Origin: Pseudomonas sp. TH41
Lineage (GTDB): Bacteria; Pseudomonadota; Gammaproteobacteria; Pseudomonadales; Pseudomonadaceae
NCBI RefSeq assembly: GCF_016650695.1
Contig: NZ_JAEKFH010000007.1
Span: 248,001 to 312,000, forward strand
Reading direction: 5' to 3'
DNA length: 64,000 nucleotides
The notes beneath the pieces are model-generated. The model saw only the letters and a program-made list of their open reading frames with translations, searched no databases and was not told the DNA's origin. Position 1 is the first letter of the stretch, and every line of letters starts with the position of its first letter. The position numbers and the translations under genes were made by a program. Of the stretch, positions 40,821 to 52,271 are shown piece by piece.

Positions 40821-41738
40821 GTGCTTGAAATCCGTCACCTGAAGACCCTGCACGCCTTGCGCGAAGCCGACAGCCTAGTCGATGCCGCCGACCGGTTGCA
40901 CCTGACGCAGTCCGCCCTGTCCCACCAGTTCAAGGAACTGGAGGAGCGCATGGGCATGCCGTTGTTTGTGCGCAAGACCAAACCGGTGCGTTTCACCAGC
41001 GCCGGTTTGCGCCTGCTGCAACTGGCCGACGCCACCCTGCCGCTGCTGCGTGGCGCCGAGCGCGATATTGCGCGGCTGGCCGGTGGCACCGCCGGGCGCC
41101 TGCACATGGCGATCGAGTGCCACAGTTGCTTTCAATGGCTGATGCCGACTATCGACCAGTTCCGTGATGCCTGGCCGGAAGTCGAGCTGGATCTGGCCTC
41201 GGGCTTTTCCTTCGCCCCGCTGCCGGCGCTGGCCCGTGGTGATCTGGACCTGGTGGTGACGTCCGATCCGCTGGAGCTGGCGGGTATCACCTATGTGCCG
41301 TTGTTCACCTACGAAGCGATGCTCGCCGTGGCCAACCAGCACCGTTTGGCGAGCAAGGCCTACATCGTCCCGGAAGACCTGCTCACGGAAACGCTGATCA
41401 CCTACCCGGTAGAACGTGATCGACTGGATATCTTTACCCGCTTCCTTGAACCGGCAGACATTGAACCGGCGCAGGTCCGCACCTCGGAACTGACGGTGAT
41501 GATGATGCAACTGGTGGCCAGTGGTCGCGGCGTGTGCGGCATGCCCCATTGGGCGCTGCATGAATACAGCTCACGGGGTTACGTGAAGGCCAAGCGGCTG
41601 GGTGAGAAAGGGTTGTTTGCGACGCTGTATGCGGGGATTCGCGCCGACATGCTGGATGCACCGTACATGCGCGACTTTTTGCTGACGGCCAAGGACACAT
41701 CGTTTTCGACACTGGACGGTGTCAGCGCCGTACGCTGA
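40821..41738 (+). CDS. metR: LysR-type regulator MetR
   Basis: A 305-residue LysR regulator that uses homocysteine as co-effector to activate metE. The N-terminal winged helix-turn-helix LEIRHLKTLHALREADSLVDAADRLHLTQSALSHQFKELEERMG is nearly identical to known MetR proteins. The C-terminal sensor has RLHMAIECHSCFQWLMP and the DLDLVVTSDPLE turn. The start is a GTG at 40821 behind GGAG, chosen by family alignment; upstream codons to 40707 overlap the regulatory region. Divergent from metE, its main target. Confidence 0.94.
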   Translation: MLEIRHLKTLHALREADSLVDAADRLHLTQSALSHQFKELEERMGMPLFVRKTKPVRFTSAGLRLLQLADATLPLLRGAERDIARLAGGTAGRLHMAIECHSCFQWLMPTIDQFRDAWPEVELDLASGFSFAPLPALARGDLDLVVTSDPLELAGITYVPLFTYEAMLAVANQHRLASKAYIVPEDLLTETLITYPVERDRLDIFTRFLEPADIEPAQVRTSELTVMMMQLVASGRGVCGMPHWALHEYSSRGYVKAKRLGEKGLFATLYAGIRADMLDAPYMRDFLLTAKDTSFSTLDGVSAVR

Positions 41739-41743
41739 TTCCC

Positions 41744-41843
41744 TGTAGGAGCGAGCTTGCTCGCGATGGGCGTGAACGGTGACGCGTGCTGTCTGGAAAA
41801 ATGCGCTGCCTTCAGGTTTATCGCGAGCAAGCTCGCTCCTACA
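41744..41843. repeat. REP doublet with long loop
   Basis: Canonical arms with an inner segment (gggcgtgaacggtgacgcgt ... tggaaaaatgcg) clearly homologous to the doublet at 35611, 6 kb away. Confidence 0.88.
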
Positions 41844-41857
41844 AGGGCGTGGTGGGT

Positions 41858-42355
41858 TTAGAGTTCGCGCCACATGTGGATTTTGTCGAAGTAGTCTTCG
41901 CCCACCCGCACAGCCAGCGGTTCGAGGCCGAACTGGATGAAGCCGCAGCGCTGGTAGAGGTTTAATGCGGCTTCGTTGCCGGCAGTGACGGTCAGCTGGA
42001 TCAGCTTCAGGCCTGGATGGGTTTGCGCTTGCGTCAGAGCCACTTGCACCAGTTGATAACCGAGCCCACGCTGTCGAACCTTGCCGGACACGTACATGCC
42101 AAACAGGGTCGCTTTGTGCCGGGCCTTTTCCCGAGGCTCGAAGGCCAACCCGACGATGCCCGCCAGCTTGCCCTCTTCAAACGCCCCGAGCACCACCTCC
42201 AGCTTGCTGGTCAGGCGTGATTCCCACCAGCTCAGCGGCATCGCGGCGCGCTCGCGCACGCTGGAGGTAAACGCCTGGGGATGCAGGTCATAGGCTTCGA
42301 GCATCAGCGCCCGATAGTCCAGGGCATGGCTGGCATCAAGCCGTTCGATCCACAT
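41858..42355 (-). CDS. GNAT-family N-acetyltransferase
   Basis: A 165-residue acetyltransferase. The acetyl-CoA loop is VRQRGLGYQLVQVAL, preceded by the beta-4 strand TLFGMYVSGK and followed by LIQLTVTAGNEAALNLYQRCGFIQFG, all standard GNAT motifs A and B. The acceptor substrate is not known. ATG 42355 lies 2 bases after the stop of the LysE gene, so it is translated from the same message. Confidence 0.9.
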   Translation of the reverse strand: MWIERLDASHALDYRALMLEAYDLHPQAFTSSVRERAAMPLSWWESRLTSKLEVVLGAFEEGKLAGIVGLAFEPREKARHKATLFGMYVSGKVRQRGLGYQLVQVALTQAQTHPGLKLIQLTVTAGNEAALNLYQRCGFIQFGLEPLAVRVGEDYFDKIHMWREL

Positions 42356-42357
42356 GC

Positions 42358-42996
42358 TCAAGCCGCCCTTCGTTGCTCAAGCATCAGGCGCACCGCCAGC
42401 GCAGACAGTACAAAGCCCATGAAGTAACGCTGCACCGCCAGCCAGGTCGGGTTCTTGACGAACCACGAGGCGATGCCCGCCGCAAACAAGGCAATCAGCA
42501 GGTTGACGCAGAAACTGACGCTGATCTGCGTCAGGCCAAGAATGAGGCTTTGGGTAAACACCGAACCGTGCTCAGGCGTGATGAACTGGGGAAACACCGA
42601 CAGATAAAACACCGCGATTTTCGGGTTCAGCGCGCTGGTCAGAAACCCCATGGTGATCAGTTTGCGCGACGAATCCGGCGGTAACTGCTGCGCTTCGAAC
42701 GGCGAGCGCGCACCCGGTTTGACCGCTTGCCAGGCCAGCCATAGCAGGTACAGCGCACCGGCCCACTTCAACACTTCATACGCCATCGGCACCGCCAGGA
42801 ACACGGCGGTCAAACCGGCGGCGGCGGCGAAAAGATGCACGAAAAAACCCGCGACCACACCGAGCAACGAGGTCACTCCGGCCTTGCGCCCCTGGCAGAT
42901 CGAACGGGAGATCAGATAGATCATGTTCGGCCCCGGCGTCAGCACCATCAACAATGCGGCAGCGGCGAAAATCAGCACGTCTTGAAGCGGGATCAT
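42358..42996 (-). CDS. LysE/RhtB-family amino-acid exporter
   Basis: A 212-residue inner-membrane exporter with six hydrophobic segments. The N-terminal signature LTPGPNMIYLISRSICQGRKAGVTSLLGVVAG and the ALNPKIAVFYLSVFPQFI motif define the LysE/RhtB family. Likely substrates are amino acids or homoserine lactone-like compounds. It is the first gene of a pair with the GNAT gene; acetylation plus export may serve detoxification. Confidence 0.92.
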   Translation of the reverse strand: MIPLQDVLIFAAAALLMVLTPGPNMIYLISRSICQGRKAGVTSLLGVVAGFFVHLFAAAAGLTAVFLAVPMAYEVLKWAGALYLLWLAWQAVKPGARSPFEAQQLPPDSSRKLITMGFLTSALNPKIAVFYLSVFPQFITPEHGSVFTQSLILGLTQISVSFCVNLLIALFAAGIASWFVKNPTWLAVQRYFMGFVLSALAVRLMLEQRRAA

Positions 42997-43024
42997 GGGG
43001 GGCTGTCCTTTGGTCCAGAGATGA

Positions 43025-43459
43025 TCAAGCGGTCGCGCTTAACGAGGCTCGATAAAACGGCAGGATCAGGTCCCGTGTCAATGGCGCCAGCGTGACATCA
43101 CCGTCGGTGGCCGGGTCAATCCAGCGCACCTCTTCGATCTCTGCCGCCGGTGATACGTGCGAATCAATCGTCAGCTGAAAAAGTTCGGCCTGCACGACAA
43201 AACCCGGTTCGTTGGCGGCCGGTGCCGAGAATTGCCCCAGGTAGGTAGCGCACGCCGGATCGATCACCAACCCCAATTCTTCTTCCAGTTCACGGGCCAG
43301 GGCGTGGACCGGCTGTTCATGGGCTTCGATCTTGCCGCCGGGTTGCATGAAGGCTTCGGTGCCGCGTTTGCGGACCAGCAAGGTGCGGCCGTCGGGACCG
43401 ATCAACAGGGCGGCGGCGATGCGAATGAGACGGGGCGAAGCAGCGGAAGAAAGGGTCAT
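43025..43459 (-). CDS. NUDIX hydrolase
   Basis: A 144-residue hydrolase of nucleoside diphosphate-linked compounds. The Nudix box GGKIEAHEQPVHALARELEEELGL has the G-x5-E-x7-REL-x-EE-x-G-L layout with all catalytic Glu residues. Strands RIAAALLIGPDGRTLLVRKRG before it and EVRWIDPA after it complete the fold. It is located 28 bases upstream of the LysE gene on the same strand, so possibly co-transcribed. Confidence 0.92.
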   Translation of the reverse strand: MTLSSAASPRLIRIAAALLIGPDGRTLLVRKRGTEAFMQPGGKIEAHEQPVHALARELEEELGLVIDPACATYLGQFSAPAANEPGFVVQAELFQLTIDSHVSPAAEIEEVRWIDPATDGDVTLAPLTRDLILPFYRASLSATA

Positions 43460-43555
43460 GGATCAGGATTGGCCTTGGGGAAAAGGCGCAAGGATCACAT
43501 GAGTCCCGGTGCGTCGTCACGCCGGAAAAATCTCTGCAGAGCACTGCCCAACCCT

Positions 43556-43645
43556 TGTGGGAGCGAGCTTGCTCGCGATAGCGGTTCAACATTCAACATC
43601 TATATTGACTGACACTCCGCCATCGCGAGCAAGCTCGCTCCCACA
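43556..43645. repeat. REP doublet (GAGCGAGCTTGCTCGCGA type)
   Basis: Canonical arms (tgtgggagcgagcttgctcg) with a distinct A/T-rich inner part (caacattcaacatctatatt). Confidence 0.87.
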
Positions 43646-43671
43646 GGGGGGTTGTGTAGCGTCTGGAAAAA

Positions 43672-45024
43672 TTAACTGGCCTCGAGAATCGCAACGTCTT
43701 CCGGCACCTTCACAAAAATGCTGTATTTCGCACCTTCCATGGCTTCGAAGGCGATCAACTTCTCCACCAGCGGCCCATTCAACACCTTGCCGGCATTGAG
43801 CAGCAGCATGCCGTTGTCGGCATTGAGGTTGCGCGCCAGGATCATGCCCGCCGTCAGTTCCCGGGTGGTCAGCACCTTGACCGACGGATCGGCCAACGAG
43901 ACATCGCTCAGGTACGCGACGCAGACCTGGATGAAATCCTCCACCAGTTCAGGATCGTAGAGTCGCCCGGCATAGCTGCGGATGTAGACCAGTGCTTCAT
44001 CGCTGTTCATCAGCCGCTCAAGGATCAGCCCGCGCTGCAACTCGATGAAATCCACCGCCAGTTTCAGCAGGCGTGAACCGAACGGAATCGCCTCGCCCTT
44101 GAGCCGGTCGGGAAAGCCGCTGCCATCCCAGCGCTCCTGGTGATGAAGAATCAGACGGGCGGCGTCTTTCATCGGGTCGAGCGTCATCAACAGCGATTCG
44201 CTCTGCTTGGGATAACCGCGATAGTGCTCCCGATCGTTGTGGTGCAGCAGGTCCGCGGGGGCGGTCATCATGCTGTCGGTCCAGCTCAGCTTGCCAATGT
44301 TGTAGAGCGCCGCGGCCATGGCCAGGTCGCGACTGGTGCCCTCGTCCAGGCCATGAAGCTTGCAGTAGACCCGCACCAGTTCGATGATCTGGCGGTTGGT
44401 CTGTTTGGCTGGCGGCAAGCGCAGGTTGGCCAGCAGCGAGAACACCTCGGTGCCGGTGACATAGCTGCGCTTGAGTTCTTCGTAGGCCAGGTCGAGCATG
44501 TCGGCGGTCTGCTGGAGTTCGGAGGTGCGGGCGGCGACGTGTTTTTCCAGGGTGATGTTGAGCGACTTCAACTGGTCGTTCTGCAGCCGGGCCAATTTCT
44601 CCAGGCGCTGGCGTTCGCGCTCGGAATGTTGATGAGCCAGGGCCTGGCGCAAGGTCAGGAGCATTTCCTCGTCGTTCCAGGGTTTGCTGATGTAGCGGTG
44701 AATCTGCCCTTCGTTGATGGCCTTGATGATCGTCGGCATGTCCGCGTAGCCCGTGAGCAGAATGCGGGTGGTCGTCGGATAAAGCCGATGGATGTGGGCC
44801 AGCAGCGTGGCGCCGTCCATGTTGGGCATGCGTGCGTCGGTCACCACCAGATCGATGGACTGTTGCTCCATGATCTCCAGCGCCTGGGCACCGCTGGTGG
44901 CCAGCAGCACCTCGTAGGGCTGCCCGCGTAACAGGCGACGCAGGCTGTTGAGGATTGATTCCTCGTCATCGACCAGCAGCACCTTGGGTTTATCGTTCAA
45001 AGTAGTGGGGAGTTGCTCTTCCAT
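43672..45024 (-). CDS. Response regulator with degenerate HD-GYP-type output domain
   Basis: A 450-residue soluble protein. The standard receiver covers residues 14-130 with acidic VDDEES, phospho-Asp63 (VTDARMPN) and Lys in ISKPW; a coiled coil spans about 135-185; an HD-GYP-like region spans about 190-400. The HD pair is replaced by Tyr241-Asn242 (ALYNIGKL for LHDIGKL), and the GYP motif reads HHQERWDGSGFPDRLKG (residues 294-310) with GFP. Phosphodiesterase activity is therefore doubtful; a c-di-GMP-binding or scaffold role is possible. GAGGTGA precedes the ATG. It is divergent from the five-gene REC/GGDEF-EAL/peroxidase operon. Confidence 0.85.
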   Translation of the reverse strand: MEEQLPTTLNDKPKVLLVDDEESILNSLRRLLRGQPYEVLLATSGAQALEIMEQQSIDLVVTDARMPNMDGATLLAHIHRLYPTTTRILLTGYADMPTIIKAINEGQIHRYISKPWNDEEMLLTLRQALAHQHSERERQRLEKLARLQNDQLKSLNITLEKHVAARTSELQQTADMLDLAYEELKRSYVTGTEVFSLLANLRLPPAKQTNRQIIELVRVYCKLHGLDEGTSRDLAMAAALYNIGKLSWTDSMMTAPADLLHHNDREHYRGYPKQSESLLMTLDPMKDAARLILHHQERWDGSGFPDRLKGEAIPFGSRLLKLAVDFIELQRGLILERLMNSDEALVYIRSYAGRLYDPELVEDFIQVCVAYLSDVSLADPSVKVLTTRELTAGMILARNLNADNGMLLLNAGKVLNGPLVEKLIAFEAMEGAKYSIFVKVPEDVAILEAS

Positions 45025-45243
45025 GGCGTCACCTCAAGTGAAACGGGCACATCGTTATGGCAGGACCCGACAAACATCCCCTATTGCCGGAGCCTGACCT
45101 ACAGGCTAGATGATTTTCAGCCCGCCAACGGAAATGATTCAGCTCATTCAATTGCGCGAAGTGCTGGACAGAGGACTATGCTCAGGTAACTCGGATCCAT
45201 AATCTGTACGTTCGGCCAGGTGGTCAGGGAAAGGAAGCCCCCA

Positions 45244-45291
45244 ATGAGAACACCGCACCATACTGCTGCCGGTACCGGCGTATGTCGCTAA
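45244..45291 (+). CDS. Possible 15-residue leader peptide overlapping the next start
   Basis: ATG at 45244 sits 4 bases behind AAAGGAAGCCC, the best ribosome site in this region, and encodes MRTPHHTAAGTGVCR before TAA at 45289. The stop overlaps the ATG (45282) of the large GGDEF-EAL gene, which itself has no clear ribosome site. The arrangement suggests translational coupling. Chance cannot be excluded at this length. Confidence 0.45.
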   Translation: MRTPHHTAAGTGVCR

Positions 45292-47584
45292 ATACGCTGC
45301 TGGCGCGGACCAACCGGCGGATTCTTATCGTCGATGACACTGCTTCGATTCATGCGGACTTTGTCAAGATCCTCAGTCCGCCATCAATCGATGACGACAG
45401 TCTGATCAGCGCCGAAAACGCCCTGTTCGGCACCCCTGCGGCGCTGTCGCTGCAAAGCTTCATACTCGACTCGGCGTTTCAGGGCCTCGAAGCCCTGGAC
45501 AAGGTCGAGACGGCGTTGGCCAACGACATGCCCTACGCAATGGCTTTCATCGACATGCGCATGCCGCCGGGCTGGGACGGGCTGGAAACGATCGCACGGC
45601 TGTGGCAGGCCGATCCCAAGCTGCAAGTGGCACTTTGCACTGCTTATTCCGACTACTCCTGGGAAGACATCGACGAACGCCTGGAACTGGGCGATCGCTT
45701 GCTGATTCTCAAAAAGCCCTTCGATGCCATCGAAATCCGCCAGATGGCCAGTGCACTGACGGTCAAGTGGCAAATGACCGAAGACGCGGCGCTGAAAATG
45801 TCGCTGCTGGAACAAGCGGTCGAGGAGCGCACCCGCGAGCTGTCCGATGCCAACATCATTGTGCAGAACAGCCCGACCATTCTGTATCGGTTGCGGGGCG
45901 AGCCGTCGTTTCCGCTGATGTACATCTCGCACAACATCACCAAATACGGTCACATCGCAGCGAACCTCGTGGCCTCGGCCGACTGGGCCCAGGAACTGAT
46001 CCATCCCGAAGATCAAACGAAGGTCGACACCGCCATGGCCCGGGTGCTGGACCGTCATGCGGCGGGCGCCTCCATCGAGTTTCGGATGCGTACGGGCGAA
46101 GGGGCCTGGCGCTGGGTCGAAAACCGCTACATCCCGGTGCGCGACGATGAAGGCCGCTTGCTGGAAGTCGAAGGCATCATCATCGACATCACCGAACGCA
46201 AACTGGCCGAGGAGAAAATCGCCCTGCTGGCCCGCACGGACGGGCTCACCGGACTGACCAATCGTGCGACGCTGATCGAGCGGTTGCACCAGGCATTCGC
46301 CGCTGCTCGTCGGGGCGCGGCACCGTTCGCGATGTTTTACCTGGACCTGGATCACTTCAAACGCATCAACGATACCCTCGGCCATCCGGTAGGCGACCTG
46401 TTGCTGCAAGAGGTTGCGCGCCGGATCAAGGTCTGTGTCCGCACAAACGATGTGGTTGCCCGCCTCGGCGGTGACGAGTTCGCGATCTTGCAGCTGGACG
46501 TCGGTGACCCGACCCAATCCGCCGCCCTGGCCGCCAAGATCCGCGATACGCTGGTGCTGCCCTACTCCCTGGCCGGCAATGATGTGCGCGTCTCGGTGAG
46601 TATCGGCATCAGCATCTGCACCCCGGAAAGCACCAGCGCCGACGGCCTGCTGACCCAGGCTGACATGGCGCTGTATCGCTCCAAGGAAAAGGGTCGCAAC
46701 CAGTACCACTTCCACTCCGAGGAGATCAATCAGGAGGTGGTCGAACGCATGACCATCGCCAGCGACTTGAGAGCGGCCATCGAACACGAAGAACTCGAAC
46801 TGCATTACTGGCCGGAAGTGGACCTGAGCAGCGGCAAAATCCTCGGCATGGAAGCTCAGGTCAGCTGGAACCACCCTGAGCGCGGTTTACTGGAAGCTCC
46901 GGCGTTCCTGCCCGCTGCGGAAAAGACCGGCACCATCGTCGCGCTCGGTCACTGGGTGCTGGATCGCGCCTGTCAGCAAATGCGCCAATGGCGCGATGAA
47001 GGCATGGCGCCGCCGGTGATTGCGATCAAGCTGTCCCTGGCCCAACTCAAGAGTGGCCCGGAACTGATCTATGACGTGCTGCGCACCACCGCACGCTGGG
47101 AGCTCTGCCCCTGGGACCTGCGCTTCGACGTCACCGAAGCGACGCTGGCCCAGACCAAATGGACCCACAACGATGTGCTGCCGCGCCTGCGTGAGCTGGG
47201 GGTGAAGATCGCCATCGACGACTTCGGCACCGAGTATTCCTCGTTCGACTACCTCAAGACCTACCAGGTCAATCACCTGAAACTTGCTCAGGCCTTCATC
47301 GACACCGCCGCCCGCGATCCGGCCAGCGCCAACACCCTGCGCGCCATCATCAACTTCGCCCGTGACGTCGGGATCGGCATCATTGCCGAGGGCGTTGAAA
47401 CCCAGGAGCAGCGCAGCTCGCTGATGGCCACCGGTTCACCGATGAACGCCCAGGGTTACTACTTCAGCAAAGCGGTCAGCAGCCAGCAGGCCGCCGAGCT
47501 GCTGAAGGCCGGCAGCATCGTGCCCCCGAATCAAGACATCGGGCCGATCCTGGACAATCCAGCACGCTCCACGGAGGGAAAAGG

Positions 47585-47588
<4 letters not shown>
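45282..47588 (+). CDS. REC-PAS-GGDEF-EAL protein, cyclase intact, EAL degenerate
   Basis: A 768-residue soluble protein. Variant receiver (residues 12-165) with an insert of about 35 residues after helix 1, phospho-Asp91 (FIDMRMPPGWDG) and KKPFD; PAS domain about 190-310; GGDEF domain 315-480 with LDLDHFK, RLGGDEF (396-400) and an intact inhibitory RxxD at 387-390; EAL-like domain 495-755. Key EAL positions are changed: EAQ at 524-526, IKLSLAQL for VNLSAxQL, FDVTEA for LEITES, and KLAQAF for KIDxSF, while IDDFGT and AEGVE remain. Predicted: active diguanylate cyclase with a non-catalytic EAL. Starts the operon. Confidence 0.88.
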
Positions 47589-49459
<1,871 letters not shown>

Positions 49460-49503
49460 ACGATACGCAACGACACACAGGCCCTACGCCAAGGAATCAT
49501 CAG

Positions 49504-50463
49504 ATGTCGTCCTCCTTTCACCGTCTGCTGCTGGCGCCGTTGTTCGGGCTCTGCCTGAGCGCTGGCGCCGCACCGCTGGATGAACCGCTCAAACCACTGC
49601 CGACAGTGCCCCAGCAGAATCCACTGCGGGTTGAGCTCGGCCGCCAGTTGTTCAACGAGACACGTTTGTCAGTCAATGGCAGTCTGTCCTGCGCCAGTTG
49701 CCATCGACTGGAAAACGGCGGTGCCGACAACAAGGCGTTTTCCATCGGCTTCGCCGGCCTTCCGGTGACGATCAACACCCCCAGCGTGTTCAACGCCAGT
49801 CTGAACTTCCGGCAATTCTGGAACGGCCGCGCCGATACCCTGGAAACCCAAATCCACGACGTAGTGCAGAGCCCCAGTGAAATGGGCAGTAACTGGGAAC
49901 ACGTGGTGCAGACGTTGACCGCCGATATGGCGTATCAAACCTCGTTCGCCAACGCCTACCCGGACGGCGTGACCATGAACAATGTGCAGAATGCCCTGTC
50001 CACCTATGAACGCACGCTGATCAGCGCCAACTCGCGTTTCGACCAATACCTGCAGGGCAATACCGACATCCTCAGCCTCGACGAGAAGTACGGCTACCAA
50101 CGCTTCAAGGACTACGGCTTCATCGCCTGCCATCAGGGCGTCAACATCGGCGGCAACATGTTCCAGAAGTTCGGGGTCATGGGCGACTACTTCAAGGCCC
50201 GGGGTAACCCCACCGAAGCCGACCTGGGCCGCTATCTGGTCACCAAGGACGAAGAGGACCGCAACGTGTTCAAGGTCCCGAGCCTGCGCAACGTCGCCGT
50301 GACCGCGCCGTACTTTCACGATGGTTCGGCCGCAACCCTCGAGGACGCGGTGGACGTGATGTTCAAGTTCCAGCTCGGCCGTAATCCCTCTGCCGACGAC
50401 AAGACGCTGATCATCAAATTCCTCAAGACCCTGACCGGTGAATGGGAAGGCAAGCCCTTATGA
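49504..50463 (+). CDS. Di-haem cytochrome c peroxidase family protein (CcpA/MauG-like) with variant haem site
   Basis: A 319-residue exported protein with a signal peptide near residues 1-22 (RLLLAPLFGLCLSAGAA). The first haem site is CASCH (63-67) in GSLSCASCHRLENGG. The second site reads FIACH (206-210) in DYGFIACHQGVNIGGN, so the first cysteine of CxxCH is Phe. One base (TTC for TGC at 50119-50121) accounts for it. Distal ligand candidates lie in APYFHDGSAATLEDAV. It should be periplasmic and either reduce peroxide or act as a redox sensor. It lies between two c-di-GMP genes and two kinases, with its stop overlapping the kinase ATG. Confidence 0.88.
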   Translation: MSSSFHRLLLAPLFGLCLSAGAAPLDEPLKPLPTVPQQNPLRVELGRQLFNETRLSVNGSLSCASCHRLENGGADNKAFSIGFAGLPVTINTPSVFNASLNFRQFWNGRADTLETQIHDVVQSPSEMGSNWEHVVQTLTADMAYQTSFANAYPDGVTMNNVQNALSTYERTLISANSRFDQYLQGNTDILSLDEKYGYQRFKDYGFIACHQGVNIGGNMFQKFGVMGDYFKARGNPTEADLGRYLVTKDEEDRNVFKVPSLRNVAVTAPYFHDGSAATLEDAVDVMFKFQLGRNPSADDKTLIIKFLKTLTGEWEGKPL

Positions 50464-52271
50464 AAACGTCTAACCGCCGCAACCTGGCGTTGCTAGGCGT
50501 CGTGGCCCTGATGCTGGCTTCGGTACTGCTGTTCCTGTACCTCAAATCCAGCTCGAACCAGACGACGACCTACACCGAATCCCGGGACTTGATCGGCCGG
50601 ATCAAGCAGCTGAACGCACAATGGGAAACCGAGATCCTCAAGGCCCGGATCGCCATCAGTCACAACTACGATCCGTTGGTCTCACCACTGACCGAGATAA
50701 CGAGCCTTTGGGAGCGGTTCGACACGATGGAGTCGAACCATGGCCGCAACGACTCGCCCATCTGGCGCGCCAGCCATGATGCATACCTGACCGCCATTCA
50801 GGAAAAGACCCGGCTGGTGGAGCAGTTCAAGTCTCACAACGCCGTGCTGCGCAACTCGCTGGCGTTCCTGCCCACCGCCGAGGACGACATTCAGGAACAG
50901 CTGGCCCGGTTGGTGGATGGCGACAAACTGCAACTTCAGAACATCGCCACCGACACGTATGACTTGCTGCTCAGCGGCCTGGAGTTCGCTCAGGTCACCT
51001 CCGACGACAGAGCCGCCGACATCCTGCTCGGGCTGAACAAACTGGGGGTGAACAAACAGCGTCTGCCTGAACAGTTCCACCATCCGATCGATATTCTGAG
51101 CAATCACATGTCACTGATCCTGCGTGAGCAGCCAGTGGTCAACCGGTTACTGGAAAACATCGAAGCCGTTCCCGTGGCCGAACGCCTGGACGACATTACC
51201 AACCTGCTGAATACCGATCAGCAGCAAGCCGACGCGGTCGATCAGCGTTATCACTTCTACATGCTGGTGTTTTCCGTACTGTTGGTGCTGTTGCTGGTGT
51301 ACCTGGCGATTCAACTGATGCGCAGTTTCACGGTGATCAATCGCGTCAACAAAGCCCTGCAAACCGCCAATGACGACCTGGAGCTACGGGTTGAAGAGCG
51401 CACCCGCGAACTCAAGGATACCCAGAGCGAACTGCTCGACACCGCACGCCAGGCCGGCATGGCCGAGATCGCCACCAATGTGTTGCACAACGTCGGCAAC
51501 GTGCTCAACAGTGTGAACATTTCGGCCGACCTGGTGACCCGCAAACTGCGCGCCAGCAAAGCGCAAGGCCTGGGCAAGGCCATGCAGCTGATCAACGATC
51601 ATCCAGGCGACCTCGGGACCTTTCTGACCGAGGACGCGAAAGGCAAGTTGCTACCGGGTTACCTGAACCAACTGGTGGAGGCGATTGCCCTGGAGCAACA
51701 AAGCATGACCGACGAACTGGCCCAGCTGACGAAAAGTGTGGACCACATCAAGGACATCGTCTCCACCCAGCAGTCCTACGCGGGCGCCAACAGTCTGATG
51801 GAACCGCTGCATATCAGCGAATTGCTGGAGGACGCCCTGCGCATGAACTCCGGCGCACTGACCCGGCACCACGTCACGGTGGTCAAGGAGTACAGCGATG
51901 TGCCGCAAGTCATGGGCGACAAGCACCGGCTGTTGCTGATCCTGATCAACCTGATCAGCAACGCCAAATACGCCATGTCCGACCTCAGCAACCGCCCGCG
52001 ACAAATGACTCTGGGGGTCCAAGTCGTCAACGACACAACCCTGCAAGTCAGCGTCAAGGACGACGGCGAGGGCATCGCCGAGGAAAACATGACGCGGATC
52101 TTTGCGCACGGGTTTACCACCCGCAAGGAAGGCCACGGCTTCGGCCTTCACAGCTGCGCCCTGGCCGCCATCGAGATGAATGGCCACCTCACCGCCCATA
52201 GCGACGGGCCAGGCAAGGGTGCGCTGTTCACGTTGCAGATCCCGCTGAAAACCGTACCGGAGGAAGCATGA
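50460..52271 (+). CDS. Membrane histidine kinase with periplasmic helical sensor
   Basis: A 603-residue kinase. TM1 lies at about 9-28, a mostly helical periplasmic domain at 30-264, TM2 at 266-285, a coiled coil (NKALQTANDDLELRVEERTRELKD), an atypical dimerisation domain with phospho-His343 in ATNVLHNVGNVLNSVN, and a HATPase domain (NLISNAKYAM, DDGEGIAEEN, GFTTRKEGHGFGLH). The HNVGNVLNS type of H-box differs from HisKA. The periplasmic domain could sense the redox state or product of the adjacent cytochrome c peroxidase. Coupled by 4-base overlaps to the genes on both sides. Confidence 0.87.
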   Translation: MKTSNRRNLALLGVVALMLASVLLFLYLKSSSNQTTTYTESRDLIGRIKQLNAQWETEILKARIAISHNYDPLVSPLTEITSLWERFDTMESNHGRNDSPIWRASHDAYLTAIQEKTRLVEQFKSHNAVLRNSLAFLPTAEDDIQEQLARLVDGDKLQLQNIATDTYDLLLSGLEFAQVTSDDRAADILLGLNKLGVNKQRLPEQFHHPIDILSNHMSLILREQPVVNRLLENIEAVPVAERLDDITNLLNTDQQQADAVDQRYHFYMLVFSVLLVLLLVYLAIQLMRSFTVINRVNKALQTANDDLELRVEERTRELKDTQSELLDTARQAGMAEIATNVLHNVGNVLNSVNISADLVTRKLRASKAQGLGKAMQLINDHPGDLGTFLTEDAKGKLLPGYLNQLVEAIALEQQSMTDELAQLTKSVDHIKDIVSTQQSYAGANSLMEPLHISELLEDALRMNSGALTRHHVTVVKEYSDVPQVMGDKHRLLLILINLISNAKYAMSDLSNRPRQMTLGVQVVNDTTLQVSVKDDGEGIAEENMTRIFAHGFTTRKEGHGFGLHSCALAAIEMNGHLTAHSDGPGKGALFTLQIPLKTVPEEA

